A stretch of 64,000 nt of DNA, taken from the NCBI GenBank assembly GCA_963812675.1, contig CAWEWR010000022.1, positions 62,001 through 126,000 on the forward strand, given 5' to 3'. Source of the stretch: AP-15 sp963812675 (lineage in GTDB: Bacteria; Pseudomonadota; Alphaproteobacteria; ATCC43930; CGMCC-115725). A program made the translations under genes and the position numbers. Below the pieces are notes generated by a model that saw only the letters and a program-made list of their open reading frames with translations, searched no databases and was not told where the DNA came from. The first letter of the stretch is position 1. Each line of letters begins with the position of its first letter. Below are positions 35,082-43,534 of this stretch, piece by piece.

Positions 35082-36188
35082 TTGCGGCATCGGCGAGAAC
35101 GCTTGAGCGGCCGGCGACGGGTAGTTTCCAGCCTTTGCGGAGGTTGGGTGACTGCCGCGGTGCTGTTGTCGGCAGGCTGCGCGCCGACAACAGATGAGGA
35201 CGCCCGGCTCGCTGGCATCGGCACGGCGCGGGCGGCGCCCGAGCCGCATCCGATACCGCACTTCACCGGAACGAGCTTTATCGCCGCCGACGGTCAGGCG
35301 CTGCCGCTGCGCAAATGGCTGCCGGGCAACGCCGTCAAGGCGGTGATCCTCGCGCTGCACGGGTTCAACGATTACAGCAACGCGTTCGAGGGTCCGGGCG
35401 AAGCTTGGGCGAAGCGCGGCATCGCCACTTACGCCTATGATCAGCGCGGCTTTGGCGTCGCGCCCGAGCGAGGGTTTTGGCCGGGCCGGGCGGCGCTCGC
35501 CGCCGATGCCGCAACGGCCTCTCAAATCCTGCGCCGTCTCTACCCGGGGGTGCCGCTCTACCTCCTCGGGGACAGCATGGGCGGTGCGGTGGCGGTCGTG
35601 GCAATGACGCGGGAGAGCGGCACACCTGTTCCCGATGTCGACGGCGTCATCCTGACTGCGCCGGCGGTGTGGGGCCGCGCGACGATGGATCTTTTGCCCC
35701 GGCTGGCCCTGTGGACCGGGGTTCGCCTGATGCCGGGGCTCACCGTCACCGGCCGTGGCCTCGAGATAAAGCCGTCTGACAATATCGCGATGCTGCGCGC
35801 CTTGTCGCGCGACCCTCTGGTCATCAAGGAAACCCGGGTCGACACGATCTACGGCCTGGTGGATCTGATGGATGCCGCGCTCGATTCGGCACCGGTGCTG
35901 GATGTCCCGCTGCTGGTGATGTACGGCGCAAAGGACGAAATCGTGCCGAAAACGGCGATCCGGCATTTTGTCGGCAGCCTGCCGCCGGAGTGCCGCCACC
36001 GCGCGAAGCTCGCCTGGTACGAAGACGGTTACCATATGCTGTTGCGCGATCTCGAAGGGCCGATCGTGGCCGACGATGTCGCGAGCTGGGTACTAACTCC
36101 GGCCGCGCCGCTGCCCTCGGGCGCCGATCGCACGGCGGCGGAAGCTTTCTCGCGCCGCGGCAGCCAACTCTCGCTCAACGCACGCTGA
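35082..36188 (+). CDS. Alpha/beta hydrolase lipoprotein (monoacylglycerol lipase-like)
   Basis: About 368 residues from a TTG; a TTG seven codons later is also possible. Lipoprotein signal with lipobox LSAGC near residue 33. The alpha/beta hydrolase core has the oxyanion segment ILALHGFNDYSNAF, AYDQRGFGVAPERG, the nucleophile elbow YLLGDSMGGAVA (Ser), the acid in VMYGAKDEIVP (Asp) and the His in YEDGYHMLLRD. This arrangement fits the Hydrolase_4/lysophospholipase (PldB, MGL) group. The product would sit in the outer membrane or periplasm. It is followed at 4 bases by a CDP-archaeol-synthase-like gene, which suggests a lipid-linked role. Confidence 0.85.
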   Translation: MRHRRERLSGRRRVVSSLCGGWVTAAVLLSAGCAPTTDEDARLAGIGTARAAPEPHPIPHFTGTSFIAADGQALPLRKWLPGNAVKAVILALHGFNDYSNAFEGPGEAWAKRGIATYAYDQRGFGVAPERGFWPGRAALAADAATASQILRRLYPGVPLYLLGDSMGGAVAVVAMTRESGTPVPDVDGVILTAPAVWGRATMDLLPRLALWTGVRLMPGLTVTGRGLEIKPSDNIAMLRALSRDPLVIKETRVDTIYGLVDLMDAALDSAPVLDVPLLVMYGAKDEIVPKTAIRHFVGSLPPECRHRAKLAWYEDGYHMLLRDLEGPIVADDVASWVLTPAAPLPSGADRTAAEAFSRRGSQLSLNAR

Positions 36189-36192
36189 CAAG

Positions 36193-36681
36193 ATGCACCC
36201 GGTCATCGTCCTGCAATTGCTGATCTTGCTGATGCTGGCCAACGGCACGCCGGTGATCGCCAAGAAGGTGCTCGGCGGCTATTATTCCTATCCCCTCGAT
36301 GGCAATCTCACATTTGCCGACCGGCAACCGGTATTCGGCCGCTCGAAAACGATACGCGGCATTGTGCTGGCTGTCCTGGTAACGACGGCGAGCGCACCTA
36401 TCATCGGCCTCGGTTGGAAAACCGGTCTTCTGGTCGGCAGCTTCGCCATGGCCGGCGACCTCTTTTCGAGTTTCTGCAAACGCCGCCTCGGTCTGCCATC
36501 GAGCAGCCGGGCGAGCGGTCTCGACCAAATTCCGGAGTCGCTTCTGCCGTTGCTCGCGTGCCGCGGCCTGTTGGCATTGACGCCCGCCGACATTGTGGTT
36601 TGCGTCGTGATGTTCGTTATAGGGGAGGTCGTGCTGTCGCGCCTGCTTTATGCGTTCCGCCTGCGTGATCGACCTTATTGA
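36193..36681 (+). CDS. CDP-archaeol synthase-like membrane protein (CarS/DUF46 family)
   Basis: 162 residues, four to five helices: VIVLQLLILLMLANGTPVI, IRGIVLAVLVTTASAPII, TGLLVGSFAMAGDLFSSFCK and ADIVVCVVMFVIGEVVLSRL. Conserved polar motifs are ADRQPVFGRSKTIRG, GDLFSSFCKRRLGLPSSSRA and GLDQIPESLLPLL, the signature of the CDP-alcohol/CTP-transferase CarS family that makes CDP-archaeol in archaea. Bacterial members have unproven substrates. Co-directional with, and 4 bases after, the lipase gene; its end overlaps the convergent metallophosphoesterase gene by 7 bases. Confidence 0.82.
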   Translation: MHPVIVLQLLILLMLANGTPVIAKKVLGGYYSYPLDGNLTFADRQPVFGRSKTIRGIVLAVLVTTASAPIIGLGWKTGLLVGSFAMAGDLFSSFCKRRLGLPSSSRASGLDQIPESLLPLLACRGLLALTPADIVVCVVMFVIGEVVLSRLLYAFRLRDRPY

Positions 36682-37676
36682 GGCGGGCGACGATCGCGCA
36701 GCAGACGATGCAACGTGATTTCCGGGGGGCAGTTGAGCCGCACCGGGAGGATGCAGGAGCCGACTCCCACCGAGGTGTATCCGATCATGTCGCGATGGGT
36801 CCAGGCCCCGGACCCCATCCGCCTCGGCAGAACCGAATCGAGGATGATCGGAATGGCGCCGGGCAGACAGATCTGGCCGCCGTGGGTATGCCCGCTCAGC
36901 AGCAGCTTGAACCCCGCATGCGCGGCCTGCCGATAGATCTCCGGGGTATGAGACAGCAGGATCGAAAATTCCGCAGGAGGGACGGCCGAGGCCGCCTTTT
37001 CGATATTGTCCACCCGGTAGTAATGCGCATCGTCGATGCCAACGAGGTGGATGCGCTCCCCGCCCCGCTCGATTGCCTCCGACTCGTTGAGCAGCATCCG
37101 AATCCCGATCTCCTCCAAGTCCGGTACCATGCGGATCGTGTCATGGTTGCCCAATACGCCGTAGACCGGACCCTGGAGGTGCGCCCGCACTCGCGCCAGG
37201 CCCTCTATTGCTGCTTGATACGGACCGTAGGTCTTCCCGCGATAATCGCCGGTCAGGACGCACAAATCGTAGGAAACTGTCGGAAGCAGCTCGATCAGCC
37301 GGCGCATCGCCCCGCTGTTCATGTCGGCATGCAAATCGCTGAGATGGAGGATCGTAAACCCGTCGAACGAGGCCGGCAGTTCGCGCGAGCGGAAGTCATG
37401 GCGTCGAATTTTAATGTCTTCGGCGTTCTTGCGGGCGCGCCAGTAAAGCCCGGTCGCCATCAAGGCCGTCCGAATGACCGAAGCACTGAGATACCAGTTC
37501 TCCGGGTGAAAGAAATTGATGCCCTGACCGAATACCCGGCCCTCGTGCTCGTCCTCAATGCCGAGCCGCTGGCGCGCGTGCAGCCGCCCGAGCCGCTGCT
37601 CCAATTTCTCTAGAACGCCGCGGTCAATCGAAAGGTCGAGGCGATGCCTCGGCTTTTCGGCTAGCTGAAGATCCAT
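36675..37676 (-). CDS. Metallophosphoesterase (YaeI/LpxG-like)
   Basis: 333 residues. The calcineurin-like metal sites are complete: ILHLSDLHADM (D-x-H), CVLTGDYRGK (GD), GVLGNHDTIR (GNHD), ILLSHTPEIY (H), and LLSGHTHGGQICLPG (GHTHGGQ). The C-terminal LPGAIPIILDSVLPRRMGSG is typical of the YaeI-type group that includes UDP-2,3-diacylglucosamine pyrophosphatase-like enzymes. An N-terminal about 70-residue extension has no membrane segment. Convergent with the CarS-like gene; a lipid-phosphate substrate is plausible but inferred. Confidence 0.85.
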   Translation of the reverse strand: MDLQLAEKPRHRLDLSIDRGVLEKLEQRLGRLHARQRLGIEDEHEGRVFGQGINFFHPENWYLSASVIRTALMATGLYWRARKNAEDIKIRRHDFRSRELPASFDGFTILHLSDLHADMNSGAMRRLIELLPTVSYDLCVLTGDYRGKTYGPYQAAIEGLARVRAHLQGPVYGVLGNHDTIRMVPDLEEIGIRMLLNESEAIERGGERIHLVGIDDAHYYRVDNIEKAASAVPPAEFSILLSHTPEIYRQAAHAGFKLLLSGHTHGGQICLPGAIPIILDSVLPRRMGSGAWTHRDMIGYTSVGVGSCILPVRLNCPPEITLHRLLRDRRPPQ

Positions 37677-37951
37677 TTATCCCCCTGGACGCGTCTGCCG
37701 CGCGCCCCTCGGGCTCGGTCCAGCGCCGACTAGCCGCGAAAATTGCGGCGAATGCATGGCGAGGCCTGTGATCTGCCAATGACAATAATAACCTGCATCT
37801 CCATCGCTGGTTGCTTCTAAAGCAAATTTTTTTCTAAAGTATGAAACGACTGCTCAGCTCGTTACTCGGCGGGCTGGCCAAGAGTTGCCAAGGACCTTGC
37901 ACTCGCCGCGTAGCGGCTGTATCTCACCAGGCCCAGCTCGCACCAGACCAT
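37677..37951. other. Noncoding stretch before tRNA-Arg
   Basis: 275 bases upstream of tRNA-Arg. Locally AT-rich (taaagcaaatttttttctaaagt at about 37816-37840), then GC-rich towards the tRNA. It probably holds the tRNA promoter. An imperfect copy of its tRNA-proximal segment is found just downstream of the tRNA (38044-38080). No coding signal. Confidence 0.4.
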
Positions 37952-38028
<77 letters not shown>

Positions 38029-38530
38029 TTCTTTCGGAATTATGTAGCTGTCTCACCAAGCCTAAGTCCCGCACCCCCTGTTCCCCCTGTTTTATCAGGT
38101 CGAGATCAGGCATCGCCCACTCCTACAATGACAATCCCGGACCGGCTCGGATTGCCGATGTCCGTATAGATATCGTGCCATTATGGTTATTGTTTGGTTG
38201 TCAGTGCCGTGTGCGAGCGGGCGGTAAAGCCCAAGGCGTCCGCCCGGTCTGTCCCAAAATTAGCGGCGGCAGCCTCTCGTTTCCCACCGATCCTTTGCTC
38301 TCGCCGCGGCAGTCGTCTGCCATTGCATGTTGAAAACCGCGTCGGGACCACCACAGCGTTCTCCCGAAGCAACAACAAAGCGTCCTGCTCCCACCAAAGA
38401 AACCCGCCCGCAAAAGACGCCTGGTTGACGCTAGCCGAGGTACTGTGTCGACGGGATTTGATTTAAATTCACTGGAGCTGGAGTTCTTGCAACCACTGCT
38501 TCCGAGAACGCGAGAGCCAGGGAGGGTTAA
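38029..38530. other. Noncoding region downstream of tRNA-Arg
   Basis: 502 bases without a supported gene. The frames are short, lack a ribosome-binding site and have no recognisable motif. The first 60 bases (gtagctgtctcaccaagcc, then gtcccgcacc) resemble the tRNA leader at 37912-37950, so a second tRNA unit may once have been here. No integrase or attachment duplication is seen. Confidence 0.4.
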
Positions 38531-38818
38531 ATGAGTTTCGAAACGATTAGCCTGCTGCTCAACTGGATGGAGATGGGAGTGCTGCTGGCAATCCTGTTCC
38601 GGCTTAGTTACACTTTTGAGCTGATCGCCAATACGCAGCGCGAGCTGAGACGAGCGGTCCATCATTTGGGCGAGCGTCGCTCCGCTCAACTGGGTATCAA
38701 CAGCAGTTTCGATCGGCCGGTGTTCGCTCGGCGGGCGCGTGACCCTAGCGAGCGCACGATAGATATCGACGATCTGGCCCGCGAAGCGCCTGAAATAGGT
38801 GAGCTTAGGGCTACGTAG
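38531..38818 (+). CDS. Small membrane-anchored protein of unknown function
   Basis: 95 residues with a strong GGAGGG site five bases before the ATG. The N-terminal half holds one hydrophobic helix (LLNWMEMGVLLAILFRLSY) followed by an amphipathic segment FELIANTQRELRRAVHHLG. The C-terminal half is polar and acidic (RTIDIDDLAREAPEIGEL). No family recognised. It stands alone between the tRNA and the lactonase operon. Confidence 0.55.
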   Translation: MSFETISLLLNWMEMGVLLAILFRLSYTFELIANTQRELRRAVHHLGERRSAQLGINSSFDRPVFARRARDPSERTIDIDDLAREAPEIGELRAT

Positions 38819-39031
38819 CCACCCGCGCTTGCTGGGGCCCGCAACGGAGTTGCGAGCTGAAAAGGGCGGTTGACGCTCCCGGATATCGGCTCGACACGGA
38901 AGCTAAGCCACGCGCGGCGTGACGATCGACCTTGCGCGAGGGAAGTGCTTGCCCGAAGCCCGAAATACTGGACGCCGGCGGCTACATGGCGGATGGTTTG
39001 AGTTTCAATTCCGTCATCGGGGGCCACTGTC

Positions 39032-40219
39032 ATGCTGCAATCTGCATCAGCCCGGGTGGTGCTTTACGCCAGTGTCGGGCCCGAGCTCACTCAATATGAC
39101 GTCGACGTCGAGGCCGCCGCGCTGGTCAAGCGCGGCACCGTTACCTTGCCGGCCAATGTGCATTATGCCTGGCCGCATAAGTCGGGCCGGCATCTGTATG
39201 TGGCATCGAGCGACAGCGCGCCGGGTATGGGAGCCGCGGGCGACAAGCACCACGTGACGGCGTTCCGCGTCAACGAGGCTTCGGGTGTGCTGACGCCGCA
39301 CGGCCAATCGATACCGCTGCCGACCCGCCCGATCCATATGACGACCGACGTTCCTTCCGAGCACCTGCTGGTCGCTTTCAGCAATCCGAGTGCGATCAGG
39401 GTCTACCGCGTCAATCCCGATGCAAGCCCGGGTGTGGAAGTGCGTCAGCCGGGCCCGATCGACGCCGGCATCTATGGGCACCAAGTGCGGGTCAGCCCCG
39501 ATAATCGGCTGGCGATCCTCGTTGCGCGCGGTCATGACGCCGCCGCAGGCAAACCCGAAGAGCCGGGGGCGCTCAAGGTTTTCCAATACCGCGACGGGTT
39601 GCTGACGGACGAGGTTTCGGTGGCGCCAAACGGCGGCTACGGCTTCGGACCGCGCCATCTCGACTTCCACCCGACCAAGCCCTGGGTCTACGTTTCGCTC
39701 GAGCGCCAGAACAAGCTCGACGTGTTCGGGATCATCAATGGCAGGCTTTCCGCGGCCCCCGTGTTCCGTAAGGAGACGCTGGCCGAGCCTGGCAACATCC
39801 GTGGCCGCCAGGCCGCCGGCACCGTTCACGTCCACCCGAACGGCCGCTTTGTCTATGCCGCCAACCGCGCGTCCTCGACAGTCCAGGTCGACGGCAAAGC
39901 CGTCTTCGCCGGCGGCGAGAATACGTTCGCCGTGTATGAGATCGACATGAGGACCGGAGAACCGGTTCCGATCCAGCACGTCGACACGCGCGGCATTCAC
40001 TGCCGCACCTTTCACATCGACCCGAGCGGCCGCATGCTGGTCGCGGCGCACATCATGGCGCTGCCGGTCAGAGAGGGCGCGGCGATCCGCACCGTGCCGG
40101 CTAGCCTGGCGGTGTTCCGGATCGACGACGGCGACAAGCTCGATTTCGTACGCAAATACGATGTCGATGTCGGCAACAGAACCATGTTCTGGATGGGAAT
40201 GGTCCCGCTCTCAAAGTGA
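39032..40219 (+). CDS. Lactonase family beta-propeller protein (6-phosphogluconolactonase-like)
   Basis: 395 residues, seven-bladed propeller of the Pgl/carboxymuconate-cyclase type. Repeats such as NVHYAWPHKSGRHLYVASS, YGHQVRVSPDNRLAILVARG, GFGPRHLDFHPTKPWVYVSL and AGTVHVHPNGRFVYAANRA show the conserved His/Pro-rich blade ends. No signal peptide. Its stop overlaps the chromate-transporter start as GTGA, so the two are coupled. Lactone hydrolysis in sugar-acid or aromatic breakdown is inferred from the family. Confidence 0.83.
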   Translation: MLQSASARVVLYASVGPELTQYDVDVEAAALVKRGTVTLPANVHYAWPHKSGRHLYVASSDSAPGMGAAGDKHHVTAFRVNEASGVLTPHGQSIPLPTRPIHMTTDVPSEHLLVAFSNPSAIRVYRVNPDASPGVEVRQPGPIDAGIYGHQVRVSPDNRLAILVARGHDAAAGKPEEPGALKVFQYRDGLLTDEVSVAPNGGYGFGPRHLDFHPTKPWVYVSLERQNKLDVFGIINGRLSAAPVFRKETLAEPGNIRGRQAAGTVHVHPNGRFVYAANRASSTVQVDGKAVFAGGENTFAVYEIDMRTGEPVPIQHVDTRGIHCRTFHIDPSGRMLVAAHIMALPVREGAAIRTVPASLAVFRIDDGDKLDFVRKYDVDVGNRTMFWMGMVPLSK

Positions 40220-41454
40220 GCACTGCGGCCGGCACAGCGTCACCCGTCGCGGGGCGCGGTTCGCCCTTCGAGGTGCTGCGTGTTTTTCTGCGTCTGGGGT
40301 TGACCTCGTTCGGCGGGCCGGTTGCGCATCTCGGCTATTTCCGTGTCGAGTTTGTCGAGCGGCGGTGCTGGCTCGACGAGGCGGCCTACGCCGACATCGT
40401 CGCGCTTTGCCAATTCCTGCCGGGACCGGCGAGCAGCCAGACCGGCATCAGCATCGGCATCCTGCGGGCGGGGCTGCCCGGAGGGTTTTTTGCTTGGCTC
40501 GGTTTCACCGCGCCCTCTGCCTTGGCGATGATCCTGTTTGGCTACGGTGTGGCGGCGTTCGGCAATATGGCCAATTCGGCCTGGCTGCACGGCCTCAAGA
40601 TCGTCGCCGTGGCGGTTGTCGCGCAGGCCGTTTGGGGAATGGCGAAAAATTTGTGTCCCGACCGCGAACGCGCCACGATCGCGATCGGTGCAGCCATGGT
40701 CGCGCTCGCAATCCCCTCCGCTCCTGGTCAAATCAGCGCGATCGCTGCCGGCGGGCTGATCGGCTGGGGGCTGTTGCGCGCCGGACCCCATCCTCAGCCC
40801 CAAAACTCGCTCGCGGTTCACCTGCCGCGTGCCTGGTCGATGATCGCTCTCGTCGGCTTCTTCGCATTGCTCGTCGGGCTCCCGTTGCTCGCCGCAGCGG
40901 TTCCGTCGCACACCCTCGCCCTCTTCAATTCGTTCTACCGCTCGGGCGCTTTGGTGTTCGGCGGCGGCCATGTGGTGCTGCCACTGCTGCAAGCGTCGGT
41001 GGTGCCGCCGGCATGGGTGACGAATGACGCCTTTCTCGCCGGTTATGGCGCGGCGCAAGCGGTGCCGGGACCCCTGTTCACCTTCGCCGCCTATCTTGGC
41101 ACGGTGATGGGTCCGAGCCCCAATGGCTGGCTCGGCGGTCTGATCTGTGTCGTGGCGATATTTCTGCCGTCATTTCTGTTGCTTATCGGCGCACTGCCGT
41201 TCTGGGACATGCTGCGCCGCCGGCCGGGCGTGCAATCGGCATTGCGCGGCGTCAACGCCGCGGTCGTAGGCCTTTTGCTGGCCGCGCTTTACCAGCCGGT
41301 GTGGATCAGCGCCATATTCGGACCGGCGGACTTTGCGATCGGCATTGTTGGTTTCCTGCTGCTGGGGTTCTGGGCGGTGCCGCCCTGGCTGGTCGTGATC
41401 TTTGGGGCAGCCGCCGCCACGATCGTCGCCGGCATCCCGATGTTGAATGGCTAA
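40216..41454 (+). CDS. chrA: Chromate efflux transporter (ChrA, long-chain CHR family)
   Basis: 412 residues with two homologous halves. The first half has LTSFGGPVAHLGYFRVEFVE and LCQFLPGPASSQTGI. The second has SGALVFGGGHVVLPLL and GYGAAQAVPGPLFTFAAYLG. Duplicated FGGP/FGGG and PGP motifs define the bidomain CHR family. Such proteins export chromate driven by the proton gradient. The gene is embedded by overlap between a lactonase and a creatininase-family gene, which is an unusual setting for a resistance gene, so the real substrate could be another oxyanion or organic acid. Confidence 0.9.
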   Translation: MSTAAGTASPVAGRGSPFEVLRVFLRLGLTSFGGPVAHLGYFRVEFVERRCWLDEAAYADIVALCQFLPGPASSQTGISIGILRAGLPGGFFAWLGFTAPSALAMILFGYGVAAFGNMANSAWLHGLKIVAVAVVAQAVWGMAKNLCPDRERATIAIGAAMVALAIPSAPGQISAIAAGGLIGWGLLRAGPHPQPQNSLAVHLPRAWSMIALVGFFALLVGLPLLAAAVPSHTLALFNSFYRSGALVFGGGHVVLPLLQASVVPPAWVTNDAFLAGYGAAQAVPGPLFTFAAYLGTVMGPSPNGWLGGLICVVAIFLPSFLLLIGALPFWDMLRRRPGVQSALRGVNAAVVGLLLAALYQPVWISAIFGPADFAIGIVGFLLLGFWAVPPWLVVIFGAAAATIVAGIPMLNG

Positions 41455-42226
41455 GCCATTTCTTTGCCTGTGTTTTCTGTTGCTGGGCCTGACGGCCGCG
41501 CAGGCAGCGGAGAGCGTGTTTATCGAGGAGCTGACCTGGACCGAATTGCGCGACCAGATCCGCGCCGGCAAGACGACCGTCATCGTCCCGATCGGGGGCA
41601 CGGAGCAGAACGGCTCGCATATGGCTTTGGGCAAGCATAATTTCCGGGTGCGATATCTGTCCGGAAAGATCGCCCGGGCGCTCGGCAATGCGCTGGTCGC
41701 GCCGGTGATCGCCTATGTGCCGGAGGGCGCCCTCGCACCGCCGACCGGGCATATGAGGTTTCCCGGAACGATCACCGTGCCTGAAGACGCCTTCGACAAG
41801 ATCCTCGAATACGCGGCGCGCAGCTTTAAGCTCTCCGGATTCCACGACATCGTCTTTCTAGGCGATCACGGCTCGTACCAAAAGGACGAGAAAATGGTCG
41901 CGGACCGGCTGAACAAGGAATGGGCTGCCCAATCGGTCCGCGTCCATGGCGTCGAGGAATATTACCGGGCGAGCGAGACCGAATTCGGCCGGCTGTTGAC
42001 GAGCAAGGGTTACCGCGAAGAGGAAGTCGGGTCCCATGCCGGCCTTGCCGATACCTCGCTGACGCTCGCCGTGGACCCTAGCCTGGTGCGCATCGATCGC
42101 CTGAAGCCAGGCGACGGCGCCAACGGCGATCCCCGCCGGTCGAGCGCCGAACTCGGTCAGCTCGGCGTTGATCTGATCGTGACGCGGACGGTGGACGCGA
42201 TTAGAAACGCCACCAGCCATCCTTAA
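41447..42226 (+). CDS. Exported creatininase family protein
   Basis: 259 residues with a signal peptide (KPFLCLCFLLLGLTAAQAA, cleavage near QAAES). Creatininase-fold motifs: VIVPIGGTEQNGSHMALGKH (metal ligands Glu and His), GALAPPTGHMRFPGTITVP, DIVFLGDHGSYQ, and a C-terminal GSHAGLADTSLTLAVD. The usual HG after NGH is DHGS here. Starts 8 bases inside chrA, so it is coupled. A second family member without signal peptide lies at 7154-7897, so the organism has both cytoplasmic and exported versions. Confidence 0.82.
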   Translation: MAKPFLCLCFLLLGLTAAQAAESVFIEELTWTELRDQIRAGKTTVIVPIGGTEQNGSHMALGKHNFRVRYLSGKIARALGNALVAPVIAYVPEGALAPPTGHMRFPGTITVPEDAFDKILEYAARSFKLSGFHDIVFLGDHGSYQKDEKMVADRLNKEWAAQSVRVHGVEEYYRASETEFGRLLTSKGYREEEVGSHAGLADTSLTLAVDPSLVRIDRLKPGDGANGDPRRSSAELGQLGVDLIVTRTVDAIRNATSHP

Positions 42227-42247
42227 CCCTTTCATCGGGAGATCTTT

Positions 42248-43534
42248 GTGCGTCGGTGCCTTCGTCGTTGGGTCTGCGTGGCCCTGTGGGTCAGCCCGGT
42301 GGTCGCGCTGTGCGGTTGGATCGGCAGCTCGGCCTTGCCGTCTCGTGCGGCGGAAGAGCGAGACGGATCCCTGTGTTCGGCGGGCTCGGCCGCAGTGCGC
42401 GCGGCTCAGCCCGCATCAGCGCTCTTGCGCAAAGTTCGCACCAATCCCGGCGAACCGGTGCAAACCGTGCCCGGAATGCCGCCGGTTCTCGATGCAGGCA
42501 ATCTCTACGCCGGCACCGCGCCCGATCATTTGAGCCCGGCGGTCGGCGGGGCGCTGTCCCGCATTTACGTGCCGAATCGGCGCTCGAACAGCGTCTATGT
42601 CATCGACCCGGCGACGCTTGCCATCGTCGACCGCTTTCCGGTCGGCGCCAGTCCGCAGCATGTCGTCCCGTCCTGGGATCTGAAAACCTTGTGGGTCGCC
42701 AATAACGGCGCGCGCCGCAGCAGCGGCAGCTTGACGCCGATCGACCCCAAGACCGGCAAGCCCGGCAACGCCATTCCCGTTGACGACCCGTACAACCTTT
42801 ACTTTACGCCGGACGGGCATGCCGCGATCGTCGTTGCCGAGCGGCACAAGCGCCTCGACTTCCGCGATCCGCAGACGATGGCGCTCGAGCAATCGATCGA
42901 AGCCCCGAACTGCTCCGGCATCAATCACGCCGACTTCTCGATCGACGGGCGGTACGCGATCTTTACTTGCGAGTTCCGCGGCGGCGGGCTGGTCAAGATC
43001 GATCTCGTCAACCGCAAGGTGCTGGGCTATTTACGCTTTCCTAGGCGGGGGATGCCTCAGGACATCCGCATCTCGCCCGACGGCGCACGCTTCTACGTGG
43101 CCGATATGCACGCGGACGGCGTCTACGTCGTCGATGGCGACAGCTTCACGCAGACCGACTTCATCCCGACCGGCGTCGGCACGCACGGGCTCTACCCCAG
43201 CCGCGACGGCAAGGAGCTCTATGTCGCCAATCGCGGCTCGCACTCGACGCGCGGCGCGCCGCACGGCAAGGGCAGCATTGTGGTTCTCAATTTCGCAACC
43301 GGCAAGGTCGAGCACATCTGGCCGATCCCGGGCGGCGGCAGCCCCGACATGGGCAATGTCAGCGTCGATGGAAAACAGCTCTGGCTGTCCGGGCGGTTCG
43401 ACAACGTCGTCTACGACATCAACACGGCGGACGGGTCGGTAAAGAGCGTTCCGGTGGGCAAGGAGCCGCACGGACTGACGGTATGGCCGCAGCCCGGCCG
43501 CTACTCGCTCGGCCACACCGGAAACATGCGATAA
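42248..43534 (+). CDS. YncE-like beta-propeller protein, exported
   Basis: 428 residues from a GTG at 42248 with GGGAG upstream. The N-terminal signal region (VCVALWVSPVVALCGW) ends near PSRAAEE. The propeller repeats carry the YVTN-type pattern: RIYVPNRRSNSVYVIDPATL, DLKTLWVANNGARRSSG, DIRISPDGARFYVADMHADG and YPSRDGKELYVANRGS. Such proteins bind surface ligands or assist heme/PQQ-linked metabolism in other bacteria; a role is not established here. Its 3' end overlaps the convergent otnK by 34 bases. Confidence 0.8.
   Translation: MRRCLRRWVCVALWVSPVVALCGWIGSSALPSRAAEERDGSLCSAGSAAVRAAQPASALLRKVRTNPGEPVQTVPGMPPVLDAGNLYAGTAPDHLSPAVGGALSRIYVPNRRSNSVYVIDPATLAIVDRFPVGASPQHVVPSWDLKTLWVANNGARRSSGSLTPIDPKTGKPGNAIPVDDPYNLYFTPDGHAAIVVAERHKRLDFRDPQTMALEQSIEAPNCSGINHADFSIDGRYAIFTCEFRGGGLVKIDLVNRKVLGYLRFPRRGMPQDIRISPDGARFYVADMHADGVYVVDGDSFTQTDFIPTGVGTHGLYPSRDGKELYVANRGSHSTRGAPHGKGSIVVLNFATGKVEHIWPIPGGGSPDMGNVSVDGKQLWLSGRFDNVVYDINTADGSVKSVPVGKEPHGLTVWPQPGRYSLGHTGNMR

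Noticed and set aside
34752..36035. A 427-codon minus-strand frame opposite the lipase gene
   Set aside because: Only the last 71 codons match a family (zf-CHCC). The rest is antisense to a well-supported hydrolase and has shadow-like composition.
38029..38530. A possible integrative element next to tRNA-Arg
   Set aside because: No integrase or exact repeat of the tRNA 3' end was found on either side.
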